Source: Branchiostoma lanceolatum (lineage: Eukaryota; Chordata; Leptocardii; Amphioxiformes; Branchiostomatidae). From it: 64,000 nucleotides of DNA. Where the stretch lies: positions 14,544,552 through 14,608,551 of the forward strand of contig NC_089740.1 in assembly GCF_035083965.1 (NCBI RefSeq), given 5' to 3'. Below are positions 34,401-45,025 of the stretch, piece after piece. The notes beneath the pieces are model-generated. The model saw only the letters and a list, made by a program, of their open reading frames with translations, was not told where the DNA came from and did not search any database. The number at the start of each line of letters is the position of its first letter. The stretch's first letter is position 1. The translations under genes and the position numbers were made by a program.

Positions 34401-37400
34401 GTAATATTCTGTACCTCCGAAACTGGTACAAACTACTCGCTAAATGTCACGATTTACTAAGATGTTCTTGTTTTCTCCTTCCGAGATTCGACCAAGATCT
34501 CAAGCATATATATGTATTCTTTTCCAGACATTGATGACTGTGCCGCCCAGCCCTGTAAGAACGGAGCTACTTGCAAGGATGGACTCAACGGCTTCACCTG
34601 CGTGTGTCCAGCTGGTTATGCCGGAGACTTGTGTGAAACCAGTAAGAGCTTCTCTTGAATGCCTTTCTAGAAAATGAATGTTCTAAATGCACAACCAGAG
34701 AAAAATTTAGCCTGCAAAAGCTTCCGCTACTTTCCAATGCAAACTACGGTCCTTAGTATTTTGATGGCCTGAATTTGCTTTACAAGTATGTAAGGTCTGT
34801 AGAGTTCGTAGAAATGACATCATGTGTTAAAAAGTCTTCAGCTTGTACTTATTTTGTCTCTTTCTCAGACATTGATGACTGTGCGGCCCAGCCTTGCAAG
34901 AACGGAGCCACTTGCCAGGATGGACTCGACGGGTTCACCTGCGTGTGCCCTGCAGGATATGCCGGAGACTTGTGTGAAACTAGTGAGTTTTCTTACTCTA
35001 TGCCTTACTAGGAAGATAAGGTTATTGATATACAAACGACCATCAAAGAATTTACCTGGTCGACATCACCTACCTTCCTCGTGGCCTGAATTTGGTCCCA
35101 AAAATAACTACTGTCTCAAACTGGCTGATAACAAAAAGTACATTACATATATCTATGTAGAATCCGTGTGCGTACATAACACAATGTCCTGGGCGTTTGT
35201 GTTAAAATTTTCTCTTTTTCAGACGTTGACGACTGTGCCGCCCAGCCCTGTAAGAACGGAGCCACTTGCCAGGATGGACTCGACGGGTTCACCTGCGTGT
35301 GTCCAGCTGGTTATGCCGGAGACTTGTGTGAAACCAGTAAGTGTTCCTCTTAAATACCTTTCTAGAAAAACAATGTTCTTAATACACCCCGAGAATCATT
35401 TACCCTGCAAAAACTTGGGCTACCTTCCAAACTACTGTCCTTAATACGTTGATGAAAGTTGTCCTTATTTTTTTTATTGCCTCAATACTACTGTCCTAAA
35501 AGTGACTACTAGTTAACACAAAGTGCTTATACATGTATACAATGTCTCTAAAATTTTTTGAAATGACGTCATGTGTTAAACGGTCTTCAGTATGTACTTA
35601 TTCTTAATCTTTTCCAGACGTTGACGACTGTGCGGCTCAGCCCTGTAAGAACGGAGCCACTTGCCAGGACGGACTCGACGGGTTCACCTGCGTTTGTCCT
35701 AAAGGATATGCTGGCAACTTGTGTGAAACCAGTAAGTGCTCCTCCTAAATGCCTTTCTAGAAAAACAATGTTCTTAATACACAACCAGAGAAAAATTTAG
35801 CCTGCAAAAAACTTCGGCTACCTTCCAAACTACTGTCCTTAGTTTTTTATTGCCTGAATGCGCTCTACTACTGTCCTAAAAGTGCCTCTTAGCTAACACA
35901 AAGTGCTGTACCAGTATGCAAGGTCTGTAATATACTTAGAAATGACGTTATGTGTTAAAAGGTTTTCAGCATGTGCTTATTTTGTCTTTTTTCCAGACGT
36001 TGATGACTGTGCGGCCCAGCCCTGTAAGAACGGAGCTACTTGCCAGGACGGACTCAACGGGTTCACCTGCGTGTGCCCTGCAGGTTATGCCGGGGACTTG
36101 TGTGAAACTAGTGAGTGTTCCTCTTTAAGTTCTTGATACAGGACCTGAATAACTGGCAAAAGTTTCGATACTTTCCAAACTACGTTCCTTAGTTTTTAAT
36201 GGTTTGAATGCGCCCTACCACGGTCACAAAAGTGACTGTTAACACAAAGTGCTTATACATGTATGCAAGGTCTGTTAAGTTCTTAGAAATGATGTCATGT
36301 GTTAAAAAGTCTTCAGTATGTAATTAAATTTTTTTCTCTTTTCCAGACGTTGACGACTGTGCAGCCCAGCCTTGCAAGAACGGAGCTACTTGCCAGGATG
36401 GACTCAACGGGTTCACCTGCGTGTGTCCTGCAGGTTATGCCGGAGACTTGTGTGAAACCAGTAAGTGTTCCTCTTAAATGCCTTTCTAGAAAAACAATGT
36501 TCTTAATACACAATCAGAGAATCATTTACCCGGCAAAAACTTCGGCTACCTTCCAAACTACTGTCCTTAGTTTTTTATTGCCCGATGCGCTCTACTACTG
36601 TCCTAAAAGTGACTATTAGTTAACACAAATTGCTTATACATGTATTATACATGTATGCAAGATCTGTAATATACTTAGAAATGACGTCCTAGATCCTGTG
36701 TTAAAAGGTTTTCAGCATGTACTTATTTTTGTTTCTTTTCCAGACGTTGACGACTGTGCCGCCCAGCCTTGTAAGAACGGAGCCACTTGCCAGGATGGAC
36801 TCGACGGCTTCACCTGCGTGTGTCCTGCAGGTTATGCCGGAGACTTGTGTGAAACTAGTGAGTTTTCTTACTCTATGCCTTACTAGGAAGATAAGGTTAT
36901 TGATATACAAGCGACCATCAAAGTATTTACCTGGTCGACATCACCTACCTTCCTCTCGGCCTGAATTTGGTCCCAAAAATAACTACTGTCTCAAACTGGC
37001 TGATAACAAAAAGTACATTACATATATCTATGTAGAATCCGTATGCGTACATAACACAATGTCCTGGGCGTTTGTGTTAAAATTTTCTCTTTTCCAGACG
37101 TTGACGACTGTGCGGCTCAGCCTTGTAAGAACGGGGCCACCTGTAAGGACGGACTCAACGGTTTCACCTGTATCTGTCCTAACGGATACGCTGGAGACTT
37201 GTGTGAAACCAGTAAGTGTTCTTACTCATTAACCTTCTAGGAAAATCCAACAACATTGTATACACAACGTACGGTCTTAATACACAACGTACGCAGATAG
37301 AATTTAACCGGCCGAACTTTTGAAATCTCCTTAGCTACCTTCCTCGTGGCTTGAATGGACCCGCTGAATGTGGTCCTACTTATGGTGGGGATGAAAAGTG

Positions 37401-40400
37401 CATAAAATATCTATGTATGTAGAATCTGTAATATTCTTAGATATGAAATCGTCTGTTCAAAGTTAGATCTTCAATATGCATCTACTTTTCTTTTTCCAGA
37501 CATTGACGAGTGTGCAGCCCAGCCTTGTAAGAACGGAGCAACTTGTCAAGACGGAGTCTACGGATTCACCTGCGTGTGCCCTGCAGGATATGCTGGAGAC
37601 TTGTGTGAAACTAGTGAGTGTTCCTAATCCATACCTTCCAAAGAAAATAAGGTTTTTGATAACCAAGCAACCCTTAAAGAATTTTCCTGGCAAACCTTTC
37701 GGAAACTTCCCAGCTACCTTGGCCTGAATCGACTCTAATATGGTAACGATCATGGTGATGAGGATTGACAAAGAGTGCTTCTCACGTTTGGTGAAATCTG
37801 TATGAGTCTTTTTTTTTGGGGGGGGGGCAGTTTATTAGAACTTTCAAAACTTAACAGTTCTTGCTTGTTGTCGTACAACATACATGGTGGTTCCAATATC
37901 AGTCATGTTTGAATTGGCATCTCAGACAGTGTCCGCATTTTCATGATCTGTTACAATACTAAATACATGTATATGCGTTAAAGATTATCAACACAAATGA
38001 GTCTTAGAAATGACTTCATGGTCTGAAATCTAGATCTTAAAAATGTGTTTCATTCTTTTTTCGTAAGATGTTGATGACTGTGCGGCCCAGCCTTGTAAGA
38101 ACGGAGCAACTTGTCAGGACGGACTCGACGGGTTCACCTGTATCTGTCCTAACGGATACGCTGGAGACTTGTGTGAAACAAGTAAGTTACATATCTTATA
38201 TTACTTTATGACTTACAAGGAAATAGATTTCTTATTATAAAGCAATGTACCTATTTAGTCCCGGCCGATGGCCAATAGATGATGATGATGATTATAAAGC
38301 AACCCTAAAGGAATTTACCTTGCCGACCTCTTATAGCCTTCTCAGCTACCTTCCTAATGGCCTAAATGGACTCTAGTGTTCTCCCATAAATGATGGTTAC
38401 CAGAAGGTGCTTTTTACTTTGTACAATCTGTATGATTCTTAGAAATTAGCTCGTATGCTGCAAATCAGGTCGTAAAATGGAGTTCTAATCCTGCCTGTGT
38501 CGCTCACCCGACATGCACGCTACCGGGACTGGAACCTTGGTGTAGATGCCATGATCCAGGTAGCCTCCTGAATTCAGTTTGTACGCTTATTGTCCACTCT
38601 GTCTATGATCCAAAAGGTATCTTCAGCATATTTGTGCTCCCTTTCTTTCTCAGACATTGACGAATGCGCAGCCCAGCCTTGTCAGAACGGAGCCACTTGT
38701 GTGGATGGAATTTACAGCTTCACTTGTATCTGTCCTAAAGGATACGCTGGCGACTTGTGCGAAACCAGTAAGTTCCAATCTAATACCAGTCATTTTGGAG
38801 AAACTAAAGATCATTGATACACAGCCTGGACGGAATTTACCCATCCGACATATCGATAACTTCCCAGCCACTTTTTTATCGGCTGAATGTAATCTAGTCC
38901 CAAACTTAGTCTACATCTCTTTCTTGCCTTTTCGTGACTGGTGTAGATGCCATGATCCAAAAAGCCTCCTTAATTCAGCTTGTACGCTTACTGTACACTG
39001 CGTCTATCTAAATGCTTCTGCACTCTCTTTTACTCAGACATTAATGAGTGCGCAGCCAAGCCTTGCCAGAACGGAGGCGAATGTGTGGACGGCATCTTCA
39101 GCTTCAAATGTATCTGTCCTAAAGGATACACTGGCGACTTGTGTGAAATCAGTAAGTGTTTCTACTCAACATCAGTTCTTTTGGGGGCAAATACAGGTCC
39201 TTGATACACAACCAAGATAGAATTTACCCATCTAACATATCAATGACTTCTTAGTCCCCCTTTTATCGACTGAATCGACTGTAATCTGGTCCCAAACTTA
39301 GTCTACATCTCTTTCTTGCCTTTTCGTGACTGGTGTAGATGCCATGATCCAAGTAGCCTCCTTAATTCAGCTTGTACGCTTATTTTCCACTCGGTCTATG
39401 ATCCAATAGGTACGAGTCTTAAGCATGTTTGTACTCTCTCTCTCTTTCTCAGACATTAATGAGTGCGCAGCCCAGCCTTGTCAGAACGGAGGCGAATGTG
39501 TGGACGGGATCTACAGCTTCAAATGTATCTGTCCTAAAGGATACACTGGCGACGTGTGTCAAATCAGTAAGTATTTTTGCTTAACATCTTAACATCCGTT
39601 CTTTTGGGGGCAAATACAGGTTCTTGATACATAACCTAGATAGAATTTACCCATCTAACATACCAATGACTTCTCAGTCCCCCTTTTATCGACTGAATGG
39701 ACTGTAATGTTGTCCCAAACTTAGTCTGCATCTCTTTCTTGCCTTTTTGTGATTGATGTAGATGCCATTATCCAAGTAGCCTCCTTAATTCAGCGTGTAC
39801 GCTTATTGTCCATTCGGTCTATGATCCAAAAGATATCTTTAGCATGTTTGTGCTCACTCTCTTTCTCAGACATTGACGAGTGCGCAGCCCAGCCTTGTCA
39901 GAACGGAGCCACTTGTGTGGATGGAATTTTCAGCTTCACCTGTATCTGTCCTGCAGGATACGCCGGAGACTTGTGTGAAACAAGTGAGTGTTACAAATTA
40001 ATGTACTTTTTATGTCATATTTTGTATGCCCGAACGGTGGCTGTCACTGTCACGATAGGATTAGTTTCCAAAGCCATACAAGACGCTGTTAACGCCACTT
40101 ATTCCAGAGTGCTACCATCATCCGACAAGATAGAAGGACGCCTACTACTAGTAGGACTCAGCTCTAGAAAAGCTAGTTTAGCGTGGAGGAAGTTTCAAAC
40201 AAAACTACGCTGTTACGGGTCTGTCGGTTCCCATACTACTCATTTGTGACGACCACAATTAACTATTTGAGGCACTTAACAACGTTGTAGATATAATGCA
40301 ATGGTCGAAGTGCAGTTACTACATAGATTACGCCAAAAAGCAATTACTCAAACAACTGGATATAATTTTGGAAACGGTCAGACGTTTCAAGTAGCATCCA

Positions 40401-43308
40401 CTACTTTTCGTCAGTGACTGTGAGCAAGATCAGTTGAACAGCAGGTTTATAACCACGAACTATGAATTGATATGCAAATAAGGAGAAGACAATCGGGTCT
40501 GACCGTTTCCAAAATTATATCCAGTTGTTTGAGTAATTGCTTTTTGGCGTATCTTATTACCTGGATGTCTAATCTTCATCGACGTACTACATAGATTACA
40601 TCAATGGATAATGATCATGCAGAGAACTGTACAAACATGGCATTTCTATTATCTCCATGAAAAATGGAAATATGGTTTTCGGTGTGTCTGTGTGTCTTTG
40701 TGTCTGTGTGTGTGTCTGTTTGCGTTTCCGGATTTCTTATTTGTTGTTTTCTGACAGATATCGACAACTGCAAGCCCAACCCCTGTAAGAACGGCGGTAC
40801 GTGCAATGACTTGGTGAACGCTTTTCTGTGCAGCTGTCCGGAGGGATACGGTGGAGATCTGTGCGAGATAGGTAAGTTTGAAAATCTTTAACTATTGTTT
40901 AGTTTTGTTACTTCCCCAAAGCCTATAGCATCCATCCTGTTCTACCTGAGGTTACTAGATTCTACAAGTAACAGGCTAACTTCGGTAAAGAGAGTGAAGT
41001 ATTGTTTCCCGAAGAGCCTCTCTCCCTCTTTATCTCTCTCAGTAATGCTCTTCATCCCTTCATTTATTCATACGCTCTCTCCGTCCTTCCTTCCTTCCTT
41101 CCGTCATTCATTCCTTCCGTCATTCATTCATTCATTCATTCATTCATTCATTCCGTCATTCATTCATTCATTCATTCATTCATTCATTTATTCATCCATC
41201 CATCCAGTGCCAGCGCCTCCGCCAGCAGCAAAAGCACCAGCTCCTAAGCCTGTTGTCCAGGCTGCCAAACCTCCTGCCGGTGTCGTCATCACCATCGGAG
41301 GGGGCACCAAGGGAGGAAATGCAGGTGGGTAGAATGTAGAAAAAAGGTTACAGTATAATTCCGGACTGACAGTCTAATTCGAGAAAATGTATTTTTTCAT
41401 TGGAAGAATGTAGATGACATGAAAAAAATGTGTTGAAATTGGTGTTCTGAATCATGATCATCAGTGTCAAATTATGTTTTAAGGTCTTCTATGACCATTT
41501 TCGTCACAAGTGCTCACGACAATAAAGTTTGATTTTATATGCCTTTGTAAGTGTTTTGAAGTTTTGACAATCTCTTTGCCTTCTTCATTGCAGGCTCTGG
41601 CGGTGACGGTGCTATCAACGTCATCAACAACCAGATCTCGGTGTACGGCGGGAAGGGTTGCGGATGCACCACGCCTAAGTGTGGTAAGGAAAGTTCATAC
41701 TTCCTATAGATACATGTCGGCTGAATGTAAGCGTTTAGGGTCGTTTTTAAGGTTGATATCTCGTATATCTCTCGCTCTCTCTCTCTATCCAATTTAACGT
41801 CTTTTGTTCCCCATCATATGGGGGTTGGACGTGCTTGCACATGGATGGGGAAGCCCCAGAACTCCTCATCAAGTGCAAGTCTTTTTTGTAGCAAGAGTTT
41901 TCACGGCTAGATGCCCTTCCTAACGCCAACCCAAACCCTACTGCTGGGCTTAGGACATTAAGTTGTGCCCAAAGACATATCGTAAGCAACGGCTGTTACT
42001 GCGATGCAACGTTGACCAAAGAGAATAAATGAGATTCAGCAGTTAACGTTAAATCGCAGGCTAATTACCTTACACGCATTACGTTCTGCCGACGTGCTTA
42101 GATACTAGTACGTATACATAACCGATTAAGATGGAACATTACCAACTGTATCATCATTGATATAAGAGAGAAGGGCTAGGTTTGCAGGACAAAGCTACAG
42201 AAACAAAGATGAGCTTGTAAGTGAAATTTTGCTCTGGACACATCAAAGTACGAAAATGCACAAGATAAAAACAGTTACTGATTAAGCATCTGGATAGATT
42301 TTCAAAAAGTTCAGACGTCTCAAAGAGCATCCAGTACCTTTCTTCATTGACTGAGCAAGATCTGTAGTCCATCATGTTTATTCATTATTTATCTATTCTT
42401 TTTATTATTGATATAATTTTGAGTCACCTTGGTTGACCTAGCATTTAGTTATCTATTGTAATGTTGACCCCTTGACATGCCTTCATCTCGACCTCTATGA
42501 AAATCGGTCGATTGGAGCTTTTTTTCGAGAATAAATAAAGGCACAAACAAACATGTGTTTACATTCTAGTTATGTTGTAAGTATTCTGTAACTGACGCCT
42601 TCTTGAAATCATTTCCAGTTTGCCCTGTGAAGAAGGGGGCAGATTCATCCGTTGATGATGCGGCCGACCTCGCTGGTATAGTCCTGCAGCGCATTCGGGG
42701 CTCCGAGCAACCTGAGGACAGCCCCTCTAACGTGAAGGAGTTGGACACTGTGGAGGATGTGTATGAGCCGATCGGCAATGAGATGTCTCTCTCCGAGGAT
42801 GAAACCGCCTACGAGCCAGGTAAGACACACCGGCGATACTATGACGTTATCTCCTGTTATAACAGGCATGGGGTGTGAGGTGCGATATAAGCCCATTGAT
42901 GACGTTAGCCTGGAGTCCAGCCTTATTATCTTTCTTCCGCTACCCAAGCTCCGCTCCTCGCCAATTATTGGCGAGGAGCGGAGCTTGGGTAGCAGACGAA
43001 AGCTATTAAGGCTGGACTCCATGTATGATGACGTCACATGTTCGTAAGGTCGCATTATTATGTAATTAATATTTATATTAGCCTTAATTTCACCATCGAT
43101 TTGTGGGAATAAAGTGGATTCACAATGTTGCAAGCAAGATTTCTGTATTAATGGAGTTGAGCTACAACATATTTCATCCCTTTATGTGTGTTTTTTTCAT
43201 ACAGAAGCTCGCGAAGAGCAAGATACTTTCGAAGATGAAAATGAAGATGAACTGGAGCTACTGAACAACAAACTGCGCAAACTGCAACAACTGCTGAGGT
43301 CCGCTTAG
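21722..43308 (+). CDS. Secreted F-type lectin-like / EGF-array protein
   Basis: Complete gene of 41 exons I can place, 5292 nt, 1763 aa, all phases compatible. The order is signal peptide, short Cys-containing leader, six F-type lectin-like domains joined by 17-residue linkers, two 12-residue linker exons, 16 EGF modules, an A/P/K-rich exon, a Gly/Cys exon, an acidic exon and a leucine-rich C-terminus. No transmembrane helix is visible, so the product is predicted to be secreted. F-type lectins bind fucosylated glycans in innate recognition and in gamete contact; here the sugar-binding motif is altered (see findings). EGF arrays of this type are calcium-stiffened rods. Repeated exons and introns are very similar, so assembly collapse or expansion is possible and the copy number should be read with that in mind. 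Confidence 0.87.
25580..26666 (+). other. F-type lectin-like domain 1
   Basis: Two exons: 25580-25827 (phase 1-0, N-half) and 26489-26666 (phase 0-1, C-half). The N-half has [24 protein letters not shown] and PWWRVDLG, then [16 protein letters not shown]. The C-half has the CGG...GRYVGI core and [18 protein letters not shown] and CEVEV match the calcium-site and core positions of F-type lectins. The loop is type L (RLPPRFGK). Confidence 0.87.
26953..27779 (+). other. F-type lectin-like domain 2 with linker
   Basis: Three exons: linker 26953-27003 ([18 protein letters not shown], phase 1-1), N-half 27108-27352 and C-half 27602-27779. The loop is type Q ([15 protein letters not shown]), one codon shorter than type L. 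Confidence 0.87.
28060..29023 (+). other. F-type lectin-like domain 3 with linker
   Basis: Exons 28060-28110, 28235-28482 and 28846-29023. The loop is type L. The C-half is the most divergent of the six ([19 protein letters not shown]), which suggests it escaped recent homogenisation. Confidence 0.85.
29305..30152 (+). other. F-type lectin-like domain 4 with linker
   Basis: Exons 29305-29355, 29481-29725 and 29975-30152. The loop is type Q. Exons and introns are nearly identical to domain 2, which starts 2373 bp upstream (N-half to N-half). Confidence 0.87.
30436..31371 (+). other. F-type lectin-like domain 5 with linker
   Basis: Exons 30436-30486, 30611-30858 and 31194-31371. The loop is type L, as in domains 1 and 3. 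Confidence 0.87.
31653..32501 (+). other. F-type lectin-like domain 6 with linker
   Basis: Exons 31653-31703 (linker variant KFGQCG), 31829-32073 and 32324-32501. The loop is type Q. After its donor (GTACGTTT) there is a partial repeat (CAGCGACACCTAGCTGCAG) also found in the element at 46044-46187. Confidence 0.87.
32938..33448 (+). other. Two 36-nt linker exons
   Basis: Exons 32938-32973 ([13 protein letters not shown]) and 33413-33448 ([13 protein letters not shown]), both phase 1-1 with good AG and GTAAGT sites. They join the lectin domains to the EGF array. Confidence 0.7.
33051..33230 (-). mobile_element. 5'-truncated LINE tail in intron
   Basis: On the minus strand the frame reads [31 protein letters not shown] and a stop after VMGHK, the C-terminus of a non-LTR retrotransposon ORF. 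It is followed by a (TGAG)n tail, seen as (CACT)n at 33051-33086 on the plus strand. It sits between the two linker exons, antisense to the host gene. Confidence 0.7.
34097..34345. repeat. Fold-back element, CTCAAGC-TACT termini
   Basis: CTACTCAAGCTACTAGAAAG with TTTGTAAACGGTCAGAC at the left, and GAAACGTTCGACTGATAACG with ATCCAGTGGCTTGAGTAAC at the right, form imperfect inverted arms. Related to 40329-40551. Confidence 0.55.
40329..40551. repeat. Fold-back element, TACGCCAAAAAGCAATTACTC termini
   Basis: The left arm TACGCCAAAAAGCAATTACT, then CAAACAACTGGATATAATTT, pairs almost perfectly with AAATTATATCCAGTTGTTTG and AGTAATTGCTTTTTGGCGTA at the right. A half copy with the same AGACGTCTCAAAGAGCATCC-type interior is at about 42270-42370. 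The preceding stretch 40010-40250 contains an open frame I cannot identify. Confidence 0.75.
41080..41205. repeat. (CATT)n microsatellite serving as polypyrimidine tract
   Basis: CTTC and CATT repeats run directly into the acceptor CATCCATCCAG of exon 41208-41324, with no other pyrimidine tract between them. Confidence 0.85.
41797..41985. repeat. Dispersed repeat (CACGGCTAGATGCCCTTCC)
   Basis: Contains CCCCATCATATGGGGGTTGG, AGCAAGAGTTTTCACGGCTA and GATGCCCTTCCTAACGCCAA. I recall this block as a common dispersed repeat of marine invertebrate genomes. Intronic and non-coding. Confidence 0.5.
42906..43025. mobile_element. Palindromic MITE with 9-bp target duplication
   Basis: A 120-bp near-perfect palindrome starting TAGCCTGGAGTCCAGCC and ending GGCTGGACTCCATGTA, with the centre GCCAATTATTGGC. 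It is flanked by TGATGACGT at 42897-42905 and 43026-43034, an exact 9-bp duplication. It lies in the last intron of the lectin-EGF gene. Confidence 0.8.
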
Positions 43309-43426
43309 GAGTGACACCTTGTGAAATGATGCAGTACTGCAGATTTGCCTTCTGAACTTGTTACGAATTTACCGATGCATACGAAAGTGGTGTTGTTAAT
43401 TCTAACGAATTATGAATACCCGTATT

Positions 43427-43560
43427 CTCCAAGCAGATGTATGGTGTGTCTATATGTCTTCCGCTTGTTTACGCCGGCTTTTGTCAGTCTAAGAGAAAAT
43501 GAAGAGCTAGAATTCGGACAAAATACACGTTAAACACTGAATCGGACCCTACATCTGCTT
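43427..43560. repeat. Fold-back MITE, CTCCAAGCAGATG termini
   Basis: TCTCCAAGCAGATGTATGGT at the left and CCCTACATCTGCTTGGAAA at the right are inverted, with an internal TTTGTC/GACAAA pairing. It is located in the probable 3' UTR of the lectin-EGF gene. Confidence 0.6.
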
Positions 43561-44353
43561 GGAAATTAGAAAACAAGTCTTTTAGTTTATTGTATTTTTC
43601 AAGGAAAAACTCTAACAATGGATCAAAATTAGATCGGAATTATATCTCTGTAATCATCATGTTGTAACTGTTCAAGTGGATTTTTAAACTGCTCCTTTAA
43701 TATTGTGTTGAAGTGGAATTTATGGTTATGGATATAATTACTAATAAGACGAGGGTCGTGAATAATAATTGATGCTTTTAGTTTTAACAGCCAAATTTCC
43801 GTAAACATGGACGAAAGTATTGAAAGGCTAAGGAAATATACACAGGGTGAATACATTTACTTAGATAAAGTAAGACAGTAGTATTTATCATATAGATATA
43901 TGGTGTTAAGAAACAGCCATCATCATCATGGTGTTAACATGAACGTTTATCTGTGTTGGCAGTTAAAATAATACAGAGCTAAAACTTTACATCGACATTT
44001 GGACTGTCCTGCTGCCGTCTTCCTCAGAATTCAAGTGACCAACCACCTAGATCACGTGACATTACGCACACGTGACGTCAGCAATTGGTCACGTGTGGTT
44101 GTCCCTTTTCGAGATACAGGCTAACTCTTCTCATTGTCACTGTCATGGTTGGTTTGAAGCTTCTCAAGTTCAACTCAAAGTGTCACAGTTTTAAAGTGTC
44201 GTATTCTTCAAGTTGTTTATGTTTTAAGCTACATGTAAGTCAGTGGAAGTGGACTTGTATCTTATATTAAGCGACAACCAAATTTCTGCTGTTTCTAGTT
44301 GTTAAGGTTGCTTCTTGCCACAGAGCTACCTTACTGATACACCATGCAATTGA

Positions 44354-44359
44354 AATAAA
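44354..44359 (+). promoter_or_regulatory. Candidate polyadenylation signal
   Basis: AATAAA about 1.05 kb after the lectin-EGF stop codon and before the GLTP gene, the first canonical plus-strand hexamer I noticed there. It implies a long 3' UTR. Confidence 0.35.
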
Positions 44360-44465
44360 GAAAGAGATGGGTTAACATAAGACGCCTGTTGTTTTTGTGC
44401 TGTTAGTACTATACATACATTATTATCTACTTATAACTTAATCGACGTTTTAAAACATTTTGAGG

Positions 44466-44607
44466 CCCCACCAAGCCATTCCTAGACGCCTGTGATCGCA
44501 TGGTATCTTTCCTAGACCATCCGCCTTTGCACCGGTGAAATCGGACATAAAGGGAAACAAGGAAGCTCACCCAGAAGCACGCGACCGACCCGGAACGATA
44601 CTGTTGA
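44466..44607 (+). pseudogene. Decayed fragment of the GLTP exon
   Basis: CCACCAAGCCATTCCTAGAC, TGTGATCGCATGGTATCTTT, TTTGCACCGGTGAAATCGGA and ACATAAAGGGAAACA match 47684-47830 of the GLTP gene almost base for base. Deletions break the frame (for example after CCTAGAC and at AACAAGGAAGC). Only about 140 nt survive, 560 bp upstream of the intact gene's start. Confidence 0.8.
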
Positions 44608-44795
44608 CACACATGTACACTCCTTCGCTAAAAGCCGACCGAAAACTATATAGGAATATAATTGACTTTTAAAAACAGGATCGCTATACAACATGTTGAG
44701 TGACATGGCATCCCATTTGTAAATAAGTCCACCTCAATGCTCTCCAAAGGGAGGAATATAGAAGAAGAAAGAGAAGAAGAATAATGGACATGTAA

Positions 44796-44857
44796 AACCC
44801 TGTTATAACCCTGTTATTACCCTGTTATTATCCACGGTAATATTCATTACCGTGGAT
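44796..44857. promoter_or_regulatory. Direct repeats and perfect hairpin upstream of GLTP gene
   Basis: Three copies of CCCTGTTAT-A/T are followed by ATCCACGGTAAT-ATTC-ATTACCGTGGAT, a perfect 12-bp inverted repeat with a 4-bp loop at 44830-44857. It lies about 120-170 bp before the two possible start codons. It could be a factor-binding palindrome or a small insertion scar; the function is inferred from position only. Confidence 0.35.
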
Positions 44858-45025
44858 ATGCGTGATTAAGTCCGGCCGGAAAACAAGGCCTGGCGCACCC
44901 ACAACACAAAGGAAACGTATCAATTACATGCAAGGACCGGTTAGACAAGGTTAGACAAGGTTTGGTAACTGAAAATGTGGGCTCCTCGGGCGACTCTAGT
45001 CATTTGGGTTTTCGGTCTCTTCAAG

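Larger units (their letters stand above)
33898..40871 (+). other. Array of 16 EGF modules
   Basis: Sixteen phase 1-1 exons: 33898-34005 (108 nt), then fifteen of 114 nt starting at 34528, 34869, 35223, 35618, 35997, 36347, 36744, 37098, 37500, 38068, 38654, 39038, 39453, 39870 and 40758. A typical module reads [16 protein letters not shown], then [22 protein letters not shown]. The D-x-D-D/E start and C-x-D-x4-F-x-C-x-C fit calcium-binding EGF with an Asp-hydroxylation consensus. CKNGATC fits the O-fucosylation consensus C2-x4-[ST]-C3 in 13 modules; modules 1, 13 and 14 have Glu at that site. Modules 2-11 form one subfamily, 12-15 (QNG, VDGI) another; 16 is the most distinct. Confidence 0.92.
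41208..43308 (+). other. C-terminal exons of lectin-EGF protein
   Basis: Exon 41208-41324 encodes an A/P/K-rich stretch ([14 protein letters not shown]). Exon 41594-41683 encodes a Gly-rich segment with CGC...C, and exon 42619-42819 an acidic segment ([11 protein letters not shown]). Exon 43205-43308 encodes EAREEQ, an acidic run, then [17 protein letters not shown] and the stop TAG. The last segment has regular leucine spacing suited to a short amphipathic or coiled-coil helix. It resembles exon 3 of the GLTP gene downstream. Confidence 0.8.

Noticed and set aside
36313..36513. Minus-strand frames opposite EGF exons (also 35587-35784, 36701-36910, 38650-38871)
   Set aside because: Mirror readings of the repeated EGF modules with no splice logic of their own.
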